Of a stretch of 64,000 nt of DNA, positions 16,442-25,649 are shown one piece after another. Source of the DNA: Oceaniferula marina. GTDB lineage: Bacteria > Verrucomicrobiota > Verrucomicrobiia > Verrucomicrobiales > Akkermansiaceae. The stretch's first letter is position 1; every line of letters begins with the position of its first letter. Both the position numbers and the translations under genes were made by a program. The notes under the pieces were generated by a model. That model was not told the origin of the DNA, searched no databases, and was given only the letters and a program-made list of their open reading frames with translations. The stretch is from positions 1 to 64,000 of the forward strand of contig NZ_JACBAZ010000004.1 in the NCBI RefSeq assembly GCF_013391475.1, in the 5' to 3' direction.

Positions 16442-17800
16442 TCATCGACCGTTCCGGGGAGGGACCTGTTCAGTCGCGGGTATTTCATTTCGTAACAGGC
16501 TGCCTACTTTACCTGTGAGCCAAAGGTAGTGATCGCTCGGAAACCCTTGATAGGTCAGAAAACGACTCTCACCCTGCGGTGGCTTGTTGGAACACTTGAA
16601 AATCGCCGTGCCCTCATCGATTTCATCGAACATCGCCACGTAGAGCATCTCTGCGCCCGCCTGTTTGAAAGACCTTGCCTGTGACCACAAAAACTGCCCT
16701 CCAAGCCGTGGAATCTGATCCAGCTTTGCACCTCTGCCTCGGGCCTTCTGCAGGTTCTGCCAACTGAATCCAGGAAAGACCACGGGAAGATAATCGAGCC
16801 GGTTCTTCTTCACCCAATCGATATCGGGCCGAACCATCGATTCCGCATGGAGCTTCGCTTGTTGCGGAGTCCGGTATCTTCCAACCGTCCACGGGCTCAC
16901 AATGTCAGCCTGCGAGAGGATCCGGTGTAGCTTCTCATCCTGAACCGAGTCTCGACTCAAATTTCTCCAATGGGTAGGCACCCCAAGCATGACCGCATTT
17001 CCACCGTATCGTTTGTCGGTTTTGAGAAAATTCACCAACTTCTCACACTCCGACAGGGTGTATTTCCGATCATCACTGAAGCCCACCCCCCAGACAGCAA
17101 CCACGGGCTTCCCCTTATGACGCTGGTACGACTTATCCCCGGTGATCTTCATCCTGTCGATGAGCTGTTTCCAATCTTCAATCACCAACTTGTCGATCTC
17201 CCCGGGCTGAAGCCCCGAGAGATCATACATCATCGCCCAGCTCCTACCATGCAGGTTGGCGCCGGCCTGCACATTCGCCGTGACCACATTCCGGTGATGA
17301 AGACTCTTCGCTTGCCTAAGGGCTGAACCAAAACGCTGCAAAAAAACACCATCGATTTTATACTCCTTCATCCACTTAAAATGCCTCAACACCGTGTTGC
17401 GCTTATACGAGCTAAAAACATAAGCCGTATCTCCATTGGGATGATGAAAGCGGGTTGCAAACTTCTCGTCTGCTGCCAACTCTCGAACATCCGGCCATAG
17501 ATCAATCGTACAATGGCCAGGCTCGAAAACCTTGTGCCCGTTGTGCCCCCTGTGACCTGTCCCATAATGAACCCACCCTCTACCAGAGCCATCTCCCTTG
17601 GCTGAAAACCACCCTTGATAACCACACATCACCTTACCCTTGAGGGTGGTCACATCCACCCCGGCATGATGCTCGCCAGTATACGGCTGCATCCGATCCA
17701 GAACCTCCTGGCGGGTTTCGCCACCCTGCCCCTGAACCACAATCGGAAAAAATCCAAACAACAGCCCAAGTTTGAATACCACTCTCAGCCGATCCTTCAT
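16442..17800 (-). CDS. secreted glycoside hydrolase, GH71/GH99-like
   Basis: 452 residues with a signal peptide (residues 1-24, ending VVQG). The body shows the features of the bacterial GH99/71-like group: KVMCGYQGWFSAKGDG, GRGWVHYG, YKIDGVFLQRFG, KPVVAVWGVGFSDD, DIVSPWTVGRYR, PVVFPGFSW and YVAMFDEIDEGTAIFK. GH99 enzymes are endo-mannosidases and GH71 alpha-glucanases; the substrate here is not known. It follows the large Ig-esterase-PA14 gene by 16 bases on the same strand and is probably in an operon with it, so both likely act on one polymer. Confidence 0.82.
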   Translation of the reverse strand: MKDRLRVVFKLGLLFGFFPIVVQGQGGETRQEVLDRMQPYTGEHHAGVDVTTLKGKVMCGYQGWFSAKGDGSGRGWVHYGTGHRGHNGHKVFEPGHCTIDLWPDVRELAADEKFATRFHHPNGDTAYVFSSYKRNTVLRHFKWMKEYKIDGVFLQRFGSALRQAKSLHHRNVVTANVQAGANLHGRSWAMMYDLSGLQPGEIDKLVIEDWKQLIDRMKITGDKSYQRHKGKPVVAVWGVGFSDDRKYTLSECEKLVNFLKTDKRYGGNAVMLGVPTHWRNLSRDSVQDEKLHRILSQADIVSPWTVGRYRTPQQAKLHAESMVRPDIDWVKKNRLDYLPVVFPGFSWQNLQKARGRGAKLDQIPRLGGQFLWSQARSFKQAGAEMLYVAMFDEIDEGTAIFKCSNKPPQGESRFLTYQGFPSDHYLWLTGKVGSLLRNEIPATEQVPPRNGR

Positions 17801-17816
17801 TTCCCCAACCCCCTCT

Positions 17817-20801
17817 TCATTCAGAGAACCCCTTCATATGCTCAGCCGTGATTGGCTGCCTGGGTTGCCCATTGTATTTCCACGCCACACTGAGGTGATC
17901 ATCCCCGCCTCCTTCTTTATAGAGAATTTCAACATAATACTCCTCACCTTGCTGCAAGCGAATCGTCGCCGATTTTTGAGATGGGTTGGCATCATACGCG
18001 CGTTCAGACGTCCAGCCGTTCACATACGCTATCCGCTGCTTGTTTGCAACACCCGAGTCGGTAGAAAGATAGAGATCCGACATATCATCCGAGGCTATCC
18101 AGAAAGTATAATCTGCGGTTTCTGGAGCAATGATCTTACCCCGGATCCTGACGCCATAATTACTCCCGATGTTTGTCGGAATTTCGGAAACCGACATCGA
18201 GGAAGTGTAGCTTGGCTCCGTTCCTGCTAGAATGACATTTTGCAGGGAGGTAATATCAGTCCCGCTGACCTCCGTCCACACTTCCTTGAACCACTGGTGC
18301 TCAGGCTCAATATAGCTCGCGGGGAGGCAGCGAAGATGTTCAGCTCCAATGATGGTGAAGTCAGTAATGCTTGGTGTTTTCCAAGCCACGGCACAATGGC
18401 CGTCGCCTCCTCCTTCTTTATGCAGAATTTCGACATAATACGCCTTCCCAGCCTCAAGTTGCAAGGACGTCGATGTTTGGTCCCCTGAAGACGAAAAATT
18501 CTGATACCCGGTCCACCCAGCGACAAAGGCAATTTTCTCAGCGTTGAATGGTTGTTCATCACTCGACAGCCACAACTCACATTGGTCATCCCCGGAAATG
18601 GCAAAGGTATGTTCACCACTTTCACTTGGAACAATATACCCCCTGGTCCTCTCCAAGTAATTCGACCCGAGATAATCGTATCGTTCACCCCCAAACCAAA
18701 CAGCCTGACTCGTGGTCATCAGGCGCCTACCATTCGGCGGCTTCTGATCCATGACGGAGCGCGCACCGGCAAGGCTAGAGCCGGAAACCCCCGTCCACAC
18801 CTCATGATACAGATAGCCGTTGTATCCAGCCAGCAAAGGATGGTAACGCAGGGAATATTCAGTCATCCCGGAGTTTTGAAAAATACTGGCAGATGTTAGA
18901 TAGATGAGATAACGGGGAGCGCCTCCGGGAACAAGAGTGTATTCCCTGCTGTCAGGGGAACTCGAATACTCAAAAGGAAAATAGGAAAAACCAGGGGTTT
19001 TCACATCCAAATCCAGAGGTATCCCATCTCCATTGTAATCCATCCATCCTGAATGAACCGTAGCCCCTATTCGTACAAAATGCTGGCCTTCCATAACGGC
19101 ATCCTTTTTTCGGTAAAAGAATTCAGATCTCCCGGACGGAAGTAGATTCGACCAAGTATCGGAATTCGCGATGTCCCAGAACTCCGCCACCGGCTCCTCG
19201 TTACTTATACAATACATCCGAGCACCAGCTAACGTTCGGAGGTCAGGCAACACAACATAGAGATCGTCTCCCCTCACCTCAGTCTCAACAATGGGACGGC
19301 AGTCCGGAGTTAAAGGATCTGAACCAAACACATACTCAGAAAAGTTATAAACCCCATCGGCATCCCAATCACCGAACAAAGGCTTTCCTGGTCGATTATA
19401 AAGCCCTTGATCCAGCACATACCGATCAAATGCCGTTGGAGGAACCCCCTGAACAAGACACATGTCATTGTTCCACATGGTAGCATCCCAGATATCATCT
19501 AGTGCCATAGTCGCCAGGCGCGCCGAATGCTGGCGAGATGGATCATCCCACTGGATATAGCAATAAAGAGCATATAGCAAATGGGCGGAAAGATGGTCCG
19601 CTCTGTCAAAAGCCGAAAACGAAGGTGGCTCTTTCCTCGAAAAAAGATCATAGCGTGAGAACAAATAATCGTTGGCTTGCCATGCTGCGACGGCAAGCGG
19701 GTTCCGTGGGTGGTCAAACTGCTGGGACACCAGCTCTTCGAAAACCAGATTGGTTTCTCCTGCGGTGATACGGGCCATCCATTCGGCTTTTTTTCCCTTG
19801 GCTTGAGCCCGTTCGTCAGCAGTCGAAGGGATGGTTCGAGAAAGAAACCAATCGAAGACCTCCCGCTGAACCCACTCCGGAGAAGCCACATGCCCCCCGG
19901 GAAAGCTCCAATCTTTGATGTCTGCGGTATCCAGCCACCTCTGCATGTAATTTCGGTCGTAATACAACCTGCCATTTGCACCGGCATCCGAGTCCCCGTT
20001 GGCCCGGGCAACCAATAAGCCGGGGACATAAATATCCCTTTGAGGGTCATACTGGTCACCCAGCCAGCCCCCCATCCCAAACACCCCCGCAATCAATGGC
20101 GCATTTTCCTTGGCCGCATTATAGGCAGTCCATGCGCCGCCAGACATCCCGGATGCAAAAATACGGTTAGGGTCATAACGAAGATGTGCCAGAGCATGCT
20201 GATACACCGAATGAAACAAGAAAAGTTCCCCCTGATACCCCTGACCGTTTTTACTCTGCGAAACACCAACCACGATCCATTGTTTTTCTTCCGCGACGTT
20301 TTTGAAATGATTGACCATCCCTCCACCGCTTGGTGAATAGGTAAACAATATGGGAAACACCGCATCAGCAGCACCATAACCGGAAGGTAAATACAGGTCG
20401 TAATACGCCATGGTATTGGGTACCATCACTGTTTTATGTTCCCCCGCCAACACCCCGAGATCAGCCGGAACATCCACTTTCAAGCTCACCGGACGACTTT
20501 CACGTTGTCCCAGCGGATTGGAAACCATGACCCGATAATTTCCAGCATTGCTCACTTCCACATCTTGAAGCAGCAAGGTGTCTGTCACCTGCCCCGGGAG
20601 CGGAGAAGTCCCCAGATACCACTGGTATGAAAGGTCATCACCCTCAGCGACAACATAAGCAGCAAAATCCTCTCCAACAGATACAGGATATGCTCCGGAC
20701 TGGTTGACTATCTTCGGCGGGAAAGAGGGGGCGGCAAAACCGGCACCGAGCGAAATCAACAAACCAACAAAAAGCGTCAGATATTTCACGGTTCCCAACA
20801 T
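17817..20801 (-). CDS. secreted multidomain protein: Ig-like domain, esterase/hydrolase, two PA14 domains
   Basis: 994 residues. Signal peptide 1-24. An Ig-like domain (about 28-108; YQWYLG, NAGNYRVMVSNP) is followed by an alpha/beta hydrolase (about 115-330) with nucleophile motif GMSGGAW near residue 218 and a GGHVASPEW His region, as in feruloyl-esterase or PHB-depolymerase-like enzymes. A middle region of unknown fold contains a calcium-type segment DWDADGVYNFSEYVFGSDP near 495. Two PA14 domains follow (about 680-840 and 855-994), each with DYLGSNY or IGSNYGVRIRGKI, SGDD/SDDMSDLYLS and YYVEILHKEGGGD/YYVEILYKEGGGD. PA14 domains bind carbohydrate. A role in cell-associated polysaccharide breakdown is inference. 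Confidence 0.85.
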   Translation of the reverse strand: MLGTVKYLTLFVGLLISLGAGFAAPSFPPKIVNQSGAYPVSVGEDFAAYVVAEGDDLSYQWYLGTSPLPGQVTDTLLLQDVEVSNAGNYRVMVSNPLGQRESRPVSLKVDVPADLGVLAGEHKTVMVPNTMAYYDLYLPSGYGAADAVFPILFTYSPSGGGMVNHFKNVAEEKQWIVVGVSQSKNGQGYQGELFLFHSVYQHALAHLRYDPNRIFASGMSGGAWTAYNAAKENAPLIAGVFGMGGWLGDQYDPQRDIYVPGLLVARANGDSDAGANGRLYYDRNYMQRWLDTADIKDWSFPGGHVASPEWVQREVFDWFLSRTIPSTADERAQAKGKKAEWMARITAGETNLVFEELVSQQFDHPRNPLAVAAWQANDYLFSRYDLFSRKEPPSFSAFDRADHLSAHLLYALYCYIQWDDPSRQHSARLATMALDDIWDATMWNNDMCLVQGVPPTAFDRYVLDQGLYNRPGKPLFGDWDADGVYNFSEYVFGSDPLTPDCRPIVETEVRGDDLYVVLPDLRTLAGARMYCISNEEPVAEFWDIANSDTWSNLLPSGRSEFFYRKKDAVMEGQHFVRIGATVHSGWMDYNGDGIPLDLDVKTPGFSYFPFEYSSSPDSREYTLVPGGAPRYLIYLTSASIFQNSGMTEYSLRYHPLLAGYNGYLYHEVWTGVSGSSLAGARSVMDQKPPNGRRLMTTSQAVWFGGERYDYLGSNYLERTRGYIVPSESGEHTFAISGDDQCELWLSSDEQPFNAEKIAFVAGWTGYQNFSSSGDQTSTSLQLEAGKAYYVEILHKEGGGDGHCAVAWKTPSITDFTIIGAEHLRCLPASYIEPEHQWFKEVWTEVSGTDITSLQNVILAGTEPSYTSSMSVSEIPTNIGSNYGVRIRGKIIAPETADYTFWIASDDMSDLYLSTDSGVANKQRIAYVNGWTSERAYDANPSQKSATIRLQQGEEYYVEILYKEGGGDDHLSVAWKYNGQPRQPITAEHMKGFSE

Positions 20802-20885
20802 GAATAAGCCATAACAATTAGCAAGTCCAATACTCGAAAGCCTATCCGGGCAGACATAACCGGCGATGCCGCAAGCTCAATGTTC

Positions 20886-21884
20886 TCACCCTCGATGGTT
20901 CCTGACCATTGCTGATGCCTCTTGCCTCACCCATTGCCTGAGCGCCTCCGGAGCCAGCACCTTGGCATGACGCCCCCAACCCAGCACGAGTTGACGCACC
21001 TCCTCGATGTTGCCTAGCTGCATCCGCAACTCCACACGATCACCCAAATCATCGAGCACCTTCGTCTTCTGCGTCGGATGCCACAAGCGCTCCTGCACAA
21101 TCCGGGCCACCCAATCCGTCACTTCCACCACCACTTCAACCTGCCCTTCGTCGTTGTGATCCCAGACGCCGATACTGCCGCCAAGATGTTTTCCTATTTG
21201 AAAATCCACAGGTCGTTCAAAGGTCGACTTCAATACCTTCAGCCCCCTGATCCGCTGAAGGGCGAACGTGCGTAACCCCTCGCGCCCGACATCGTGGCCG
21301 ATCACATACCAGCCGCCACCGATCTCCCCCACATGATACGGTTGGATACGACGCTTACTTGATGTCGCAGCCCCCACCTTGCGATAAGTAAAACTCAACT
21401 CTTGCTCGTTCAGCACCGCTTCGGCAATCTTACCAAACATCGTCAGATCCGTATTGACCACCCCTGGCTCCTTTACAGAAAACGCCCGATCGAGATCCCG
21501 CCAGTTCATACTCACCTTCCCTTCCAACATCCGGGTGAGCTTCTCAAATGCAGGACTCAAGGCCTCCGCCAACTTCGTCCCCGACACACTCCCAATCGCA
21601 TGGCGCGCCAAAAACAAGGCCGCAAGGTCTTCCACCTGTACATCGAACACCGGAAAGGAATCGACATCCCCATCCAGTTCGTAGCCATGCATCGAGGCAT
21701 TGTAGCGGATCGGGATACCCAACTGATCCTGCATATACGTCACATCCCGTTGAATCGTCTTCTGGGTAAATTCCAGCTGTTCAGCCAGCTTCCGGCAATT
21801 CGGAAAATCCCCAGCCTTCAAAGCATCCAGGATCTTATAAATCCGCACCATCTGCACCTTCCCACCACCAGTAAATCCACTCAT
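20886..21884 (-). CDS. WYL-domain transcriptional regulator with N-terminal HTH
   Basis: 332 residues. The N-terminal winged helix-turn-helix (about 12-65; NCRKLAEQLEFTQKTIQRDV) is followed by the WYL domain (about 150-245; RRIQPYHVGEIGGGWYVIGHD, LRTFALQRIRGL) and a C-terminal WCX extension (to 332). WYL regulators sense ligands or nucleic acids and often control stress, repair or defence genes. The gene is divergent from the small gene at 22073, with a minisatellite between them. No target gene is evident from the sequence. Confidence 0.9.
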   Translation of the reverse strand: MSGFTGGGKVQMVRIYKILDALKAGDFPNCRKLAEQLEFTQKTIQRDVTYMQDQLGIPIRYNASMHGYELDGDVDSFPVFDVQVEDLAALFLARHAIGSVSGTKLAEALSPAFEKLTRMLEGKVSMNWRDLDRAFSVKEPGVVNTDLTMFGKIAEAVLNEQELSFTYRKVGAATSSKRRIQPYHVGEIGGGWYVIGHDVGREGLRTFALQRIRGLKVLKSTFERPVDFQIGKHLGGSIGVWDHNDEGQVEVVVEVTDWVARIVQERLWHPTQKTKVLDDLGDRVELRMQLGNIEEVRQLVLGWGRHAKVLAPEALRQWVRQEASAMVRNHRG

Positions 21885-21910
21885 GCTTATCCACTAACAT
21901 AGTCGAGTAA

Positions 21911-22030
21911 AACTTCCAACTTCCAACTTCCAACTTCCAACTTCCAACTTCCCAACTTCCAACTTCCAACTTCCCAACTTCCCAACTTCCCAACTTCCCA
22001 ACTCCCCAACTTCCAACTCCCCAACTTCCC
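21911..22030. repeat. heptamer/octamer minisatellite
   Basis: About 16 tandem units of CAACTTC mixed with CCAACTTC and CCAACTCC, so the period alternates between seven and eight bases. It occupies nearly all the space between the WYL regulator start and the small gene at 22073. It has no spacers and no dyad, so it is not a CRISPR array. Confidence 0.9.
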
Positions 22031-22072
22031 TCCCCCATCTTTTGTCCCACCCCATGCTCTACATTCCAAACC

Positions 22073-22393
22073 ATGAGCACATTCGGCCCCAACGATAAAG
22101 TCATCTACAGCGCGCATCCTCCTCAAAACGACGACATCGCAGATCTCGACCTCTCCTGCCCGAGTGGAGTCATCGAAGAAGGAGAAATCTACTGTGTCCA
22201 ATCGGTTGAGGCCGGGGCCGACGGACTCCCTGCGCTAATCTTAGTGGGCAAACCTCGATTAAGACACAGCCAAGAAGTCGGCTGGAACGCTCGGTATTTT
22301 CGCAAGGTTGCCCCCCGGAAGAACCGCACAGCAGCTCAATCAAAACAACATCTACTTGGCCACCCAGTAAAAACATTGGTTCACAGAATTTAG
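22073..22393 (+). CDS. small protein of unknown function
   Basis: 106 residues, starting at an ATG right after the minisatellite. The sequence MSTFGPNDKVIYS, GVIEEGEIYCVQSVE, ALILVGKPR and GWNARYFRKV looks like a small all-beta (SH3- or KOW-like) fold with a basic C-terminal tail, but I do not recognise a named family. The coding frame is free of stops and has ordinary codon use. The VWA gene follows after 201 bases, so a common role is possible but not shown. Confidence 0.55.
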   Translation: MSTFGPNDKVIYSAHPPQNDDIADLDLSCPSGVIEEGEIYCVQSVEAGADGLPALILVGKPRLRHSQEVGWNARYFRKVAPRKNRTAAQSKQHLLGHPVKTLVHRI

Positions 22394-22491
22394 CTCAGTG
22401 TTCATTCAACATTCAACATTCTTCAACCTCCCCCCTTCCCTGTCCCACCCCGGAACGTAGGATTCGATCAAACATAAGAAAATAACGGCAC

Positions 22492-22513
22492 ATGGCTCCT
22501 CATCTGGAGCCAT
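22492..22513 (+). promoter_or_regulatory. perfect 8-bp hairpin in the leader of the VWA gene
   Basis: ATGGCTCC and GGAGCCAT enclose the loop TCATCT. It is followed by an A-rich, G-poor leader of about 80 bases up to the VWA start codon, without a Shine-Dalgarno. It may be an attenuator or the end of the preceding transcript; no T-run is present. Confidence 0.35.
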
Positions 22514-22594
22514 CGTCGTCTCCAGGCAAAATAAAGAAACATAAACAATCAAGAAACCCAACCAACCAAAAACAATCACAAACAACCAAACATC

Positions 22595-23281
22595 ATGAAC
22601 AAGAAACTTACCGAAATCGCCTATATCCTCGACCGATCTGGCTCAATGGATCCTCTGACTGAAGCGGCCATTACAGGCTTTAACAACTTTCTCAAAGACC
22701 AACAGGAAACAACTGGAGAGGCAAACCTCACGCTGGCCCTGTTTGACTACGAGTATCTGCTTCATGCCGACCGCACACCCATCACCGAAGTCCGACCACT
22801 CGACACCACAACTTATCAACCACGAGGCAGTACCGCCCTGCTCGATGCCATTGGCCGCACCATCGATAACATCGGCAAACAGCTGGCCGAGACACCGGAA
22901 AAAGACCGCCCGGGTAAAGTCATCATCGCCATCTACACCGACGGCTACGAAAACGCTTCGACCGATTACACAGCTCAACAAATCTCAAAAATGATCCGAC
23001 ACCAAACGGACAACTACCAATGGGAGTTCCTCTTCCTCGCTGCCAATGAAGATGCCATTGCTACCGCTGCAGCCTATGGGATCGACCGCAAAAATGCCTC
23101 AGCGGTTTCTTACAGTGTAGAGGGCTTCGACTCTTCCTCAGCAAGCTTCTCCCGCAAGATCAGAAGCTCGCGCAACATCATGCAAAAATGCGCTACCCCG
23201 GAAGACCTGCTCACAGCAGATGCCGACCTATCGTCCATCATCGAAGAAGAATCGAAAAAACAAAGCTCGCATGATAAGTAA
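22595..23281 (+). CDS. von Willebrand factor A domain protein
   Basis: 228 residues, essentially one VWA domain. The metal-ion-dependent adhesion site is complete: DRSGSM at residues 13-18, the Thr region GSTAL near 87, and the Asp of IYTDGYENAS near 115. There is no signal peptide or membrane helix, so it is cytoplasmic. The start MNKKLTEIAYILDRSGS begins directly with the first beta-strand. Such stand-alone VWA proteins usually work with a partner ATPase or phosphatase; none is adjacent. Confidence 0.87.
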   Translation: MNKKLTEIAYILDRSGSMDPLTEAAITGFNNFLKDQQETTGEANLTLALFDYEYLLHADRTPITEVRPLDTTTYQPRGSTALLDAIGRTIDNIGKQLAETPEKDRPGKVIIAIYTDGYENASTDYTAQQISKMIRHQTDNYQWEFLFLAANEDAIATAAAYGIDRKNASAVSYSVEGFDSSSASFSRKIRSSRNIMQKCATPEDLLTADADLSSIIEEESKKQSSHDK

Positions 23282-23293
23282 TCAGCTGGAGCT

Positions 23294-23326
23294 TTAGCCC
23301 GCTCCCACTGATGGGCGCTACTTTTT
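23294..23326 (+). terminator. possible terminator after VWA gene
   Basis: TAGC and CCCA on the left pair with TGGG and GCTA on the right, with an asymmetric internal loop, and CTTTTT follows. It overlaps the stop codon of the convergent RidA gene. Confidence 0.35.
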
Positions 23327-23671
23327 GACAGCGGCAATCACGGAGACCTCCACAAGCAGCTCAGGCCGGGCCATTCGCGCTTCCACACAAGCCCGCGCTG
23401 GAGCATGCCCTTCCGGTACCCAAGCATCCCAAACCTCATTCATGGCTGCAAAATCCTTCATATCCCGCACATAAACGGTAGCCGATAACATATGCTCACG
23501 GTCAGATCCCGCCTGCAGCAGTAAGTCATCCACTTTTTCAAGCATCGTCTCTGTCTGCTCAGCAATCCCCTGGGTCGCGTCTTTACAAACCTGCCCGCAT
23601 AAATAAACGGTGTCGTTGTGAATGACGATACGGCTCATACGCTGCTTGGTTTCCTGTCGCTGAATACTCAT
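23318..23671 (-). CDS. RidA family protein (enamine/imine deaminase)
   Basis: 117 residues from the ATG at 23671; a GTG two codons earlier is an alternative. The RidA/YjgF fold is shown by [19 protein letters not shown], a helix with [19 protein letters not shown], and [19 protein letters not shown]. The C-terminal signature is [22 protein letters not shown], split here as ARACVEARM and [11 protein letters not shown]; it includes the Arg of the active site. It hydrolyses reactive enamines made by PLP enzymes. It is convergent with the VWA gene. Confidence 0.93.
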   Translation of the reverse strand: MSIQRQETKQRMSRIVIHNDTVYLCGQVCKDATQGIAEQTETMLEKVDDLLLQAGSDREHMLSATVYVRDMKDFAAMNEVWDAWVPEGHAPARACVEARMARPELLVEVSVIAAVKK

Positions 23672-23794
23672 ACCCACGAGTTAGCCTCTATAGCCTCAGG
23701 AGGAAAGCGCAAACTCCTGCAGTGTCAGACAAGCCAGGGAATAGATTGGGGTGGGTGTCACAGGTTAATCTGGCCTTGCTTAGAAGGCATCGTC

Positions 23795-25195
23795 TCATCC
23801 CATGATAAACTCAAGGATCCGAATCAATTCAGCATTCTCCTCAGCATCCACCCTTCGCAGTGTCTGGATTTTATCCTGAATACCTCCGCGTCTTTTTGGC
23901 GGAAGAGATTCACAGATAGAAACCTTGCTTCGCACCGTTTGTCGTATGAAGTCTCTCAAGAGCTCAGACGGAGCCTTTAATAGTTCATCCAAGCCAACAT
24001 CGACAAACGCCCAGAACGATTTCTTTTCGAGTATACGCAAAAAGCTGATGATCCCGTGCTCTGAAGCGCTGTCGAAAACTTCGCGCAATTTCACAATTTC
24101 ATCCGCCGACATGATCCGTGGAAGCACAGGAATAATCACAGCTCTGATCTTCCGGTTTTGCGCAAGCAATACCGGCAGGTCAAGCTCGATCATCCGCTCT
24201 TCCGCACTAAATGCCAGAGCTCTCAAACAATTCAATTGAATCTGCTTAGCGCCCAGCTTCACCCCATCCAGAAAATATTCCGAGTCCTCACTACGGGCAT
24301 AATCGGCGATATAATAAAACCGCTCCCCCTCGCTGGCCTTGTACAGGGCATACGCATCCTCCTGGTAAAACTTCTTGAGGTAATACTGCCCGAATTCCCG
24401 CAAGCTTTTGTTGGTATCCACCGCCAGAGCGAGCAACTCACTCCGCTCAGGCTCTGTTCCAGAGCGAACCAGAGTATAATAATAACGTCGGCGAACAAAA
24501 ATAGAGCCATCACCAGCCAATCTCTCTTTTTCGCTTTCTGCAAGATCACCGACCTCAAACCAGTTCAAAAGCTGCAGCCGGTTAAACGGCTCCGGGTCAT
24601 CCAAGATCCAATGACGAAGTCCGCCGTTGGAATGTATCGACTGCAGAAACAGAAGCCTTCGAAACATCCCCTCAAATTCGAAAAAGCGGGAACGTGGCAT
24701 CGAATCACATCTTTCCAACAGATTGCGAATCATCGCACGTAAGCCCGGATCCTGCATGAGCCGTTGTTTCCGCGACAAATAGAGGATCAAGCGCTGGTTA
24801 GCAAAAACCGCATCCATCGACATCTCGTGGAAATGTTCGAGAATCCACGCCCTTGCAATTGCCTGGAGCTGAGGGACCCAATCGGACAATCGAAGCAAAA
24901 TCCGGTTCTCGTCCCCTGGCTCAAAGTTCTCAATCAACTCACGAAGACACTTCTCACGTGTGCGACCGGAATAATCGACCGATCCCACCCAATTCAACAA
25001 TCGCCGAGCCTCTTTCGACAATGGAGCCTGAATATCGCCGTATTCACATGTCCGCCGATCAAAATCATTCCAGAGCTCCTCCATACTGAACTCGTGCGGA
25101 TCTAGGAGCCTAACTTGCGGTAGTATCTCTCCATGCGGCTCTCGCTTCTCTCTCTGGTGCAGAAAACGTTGAATCATACGATAGATGGCCATCAC
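23795..25195 (-). CDS. helical repeat (HEAT-like) protein of unknown function
   Basis: 466 residues, almost entirely predicted helical and rich in Leu, Arg and Glu. Short helix pairs such as LLRLSDWVPQLQAIARAWILEHF, written here in part, recur through the protein, and ALAFSAEERMIELDLPVLL and IRAVIIPVLPRIM look like HEAT/armadillo units. No catalytic motif is visible and I do not recognise the family. There is no signal peptide. It stands alone on the minus strand, with an AT-rich intergenic region upstream. Confidence 0.7.
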   Translation of the reverse strand: MMAIYRMIQRFLHQREKREPHGEILPQVRLLDPHEFSMEELWNDFDRRTCEYGDIQAPLSKEARRLLNWVGSVDYSGRTREKCLRELIENFEPGDENRILLRLSDWVPQLQAIARAWILEHFHEMSMDAVFANQRLILYLSRKQRLMQDPGLRAMIRNLLERCDSMPRSRFFEFEGMFRRLLFLQSIHSNGGLRHWILDDPEPFNRLQLLNWFEVGDLAESEKERLAGDGSIFVRRRYYYTLVRSGTEPERSELLALAVDTNKSLREFGQYYLKKFYQEDAYALYKASEGERFYYIADYARSEDSEYFLDGVKLGAKQIQLNCLRALAFSAEERMIELDLPVLLAQNRKIRAVIIPVLPRIMSADEIVKLREVFDSASEHGIISFLRILEKKSFWAFVDVGLDELLKAPSELLRDFIRQTVRSKVSICESLPPKRRGGIQDKIQTLRRVDAEENAELIRILEFIMG

Positions 25196-25649
25196 CTTGA
25201 TTAACTCAAATAGAGAACCGGTCTGACAACTTAAAACCTCCAGAAAACATCAATGCCATTTGCCCAGCGAAGAGCCGGCCTCAACGCCTGCCCCGGATAT
25301 TTCATAAAAAGAGTCACGCGATTGTTATCAGCCACTTGTTATAAGGTGCTTAAATCATAAAACATAACCATTCGCTCGACGACAAAATGTGAGCAGACCG
25401 AGCTTGAATTTGCAAGCTGCCAAAGCCGTAAAGTTTCCGTTGATTTCAGAGGGGTAGACATCAGCTCGTAAGGTGGACTTCTGCTACTCCGGGAAGTCGA
25501 GCGCAAGCTCGACGTGCTTGGCCGTGCGGCAAACTCCTCAATGATCAGGCACGAGAAGCTGACCTGGCTAACTGCTGCAGATCAACTTCTGATGTATACC
25601 GCATGTTAAGCATTGAATCAGCGGTCGTGTTAGTCAAGATACAGAAAAG
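25196..25649. other. 454-base intergenic region before the helicase
   Basis: I find no supported gene. It holds a perfect inverted repeat GTCGAGC-GCAA-GCTCGAC at 25496-25513 and a weaker one (AGCTTG/CAAGCT) near 25407. These are the left edge of the accessory island. Confidence 0.4.

Noticed and set aside
25560-25640. Integron attC-like motifs (GTTAAGC, GTTAGTC, GCTAAC)
   Set aside because: The motifs are not in the required paired order, and no integrase or cassette structure is present.
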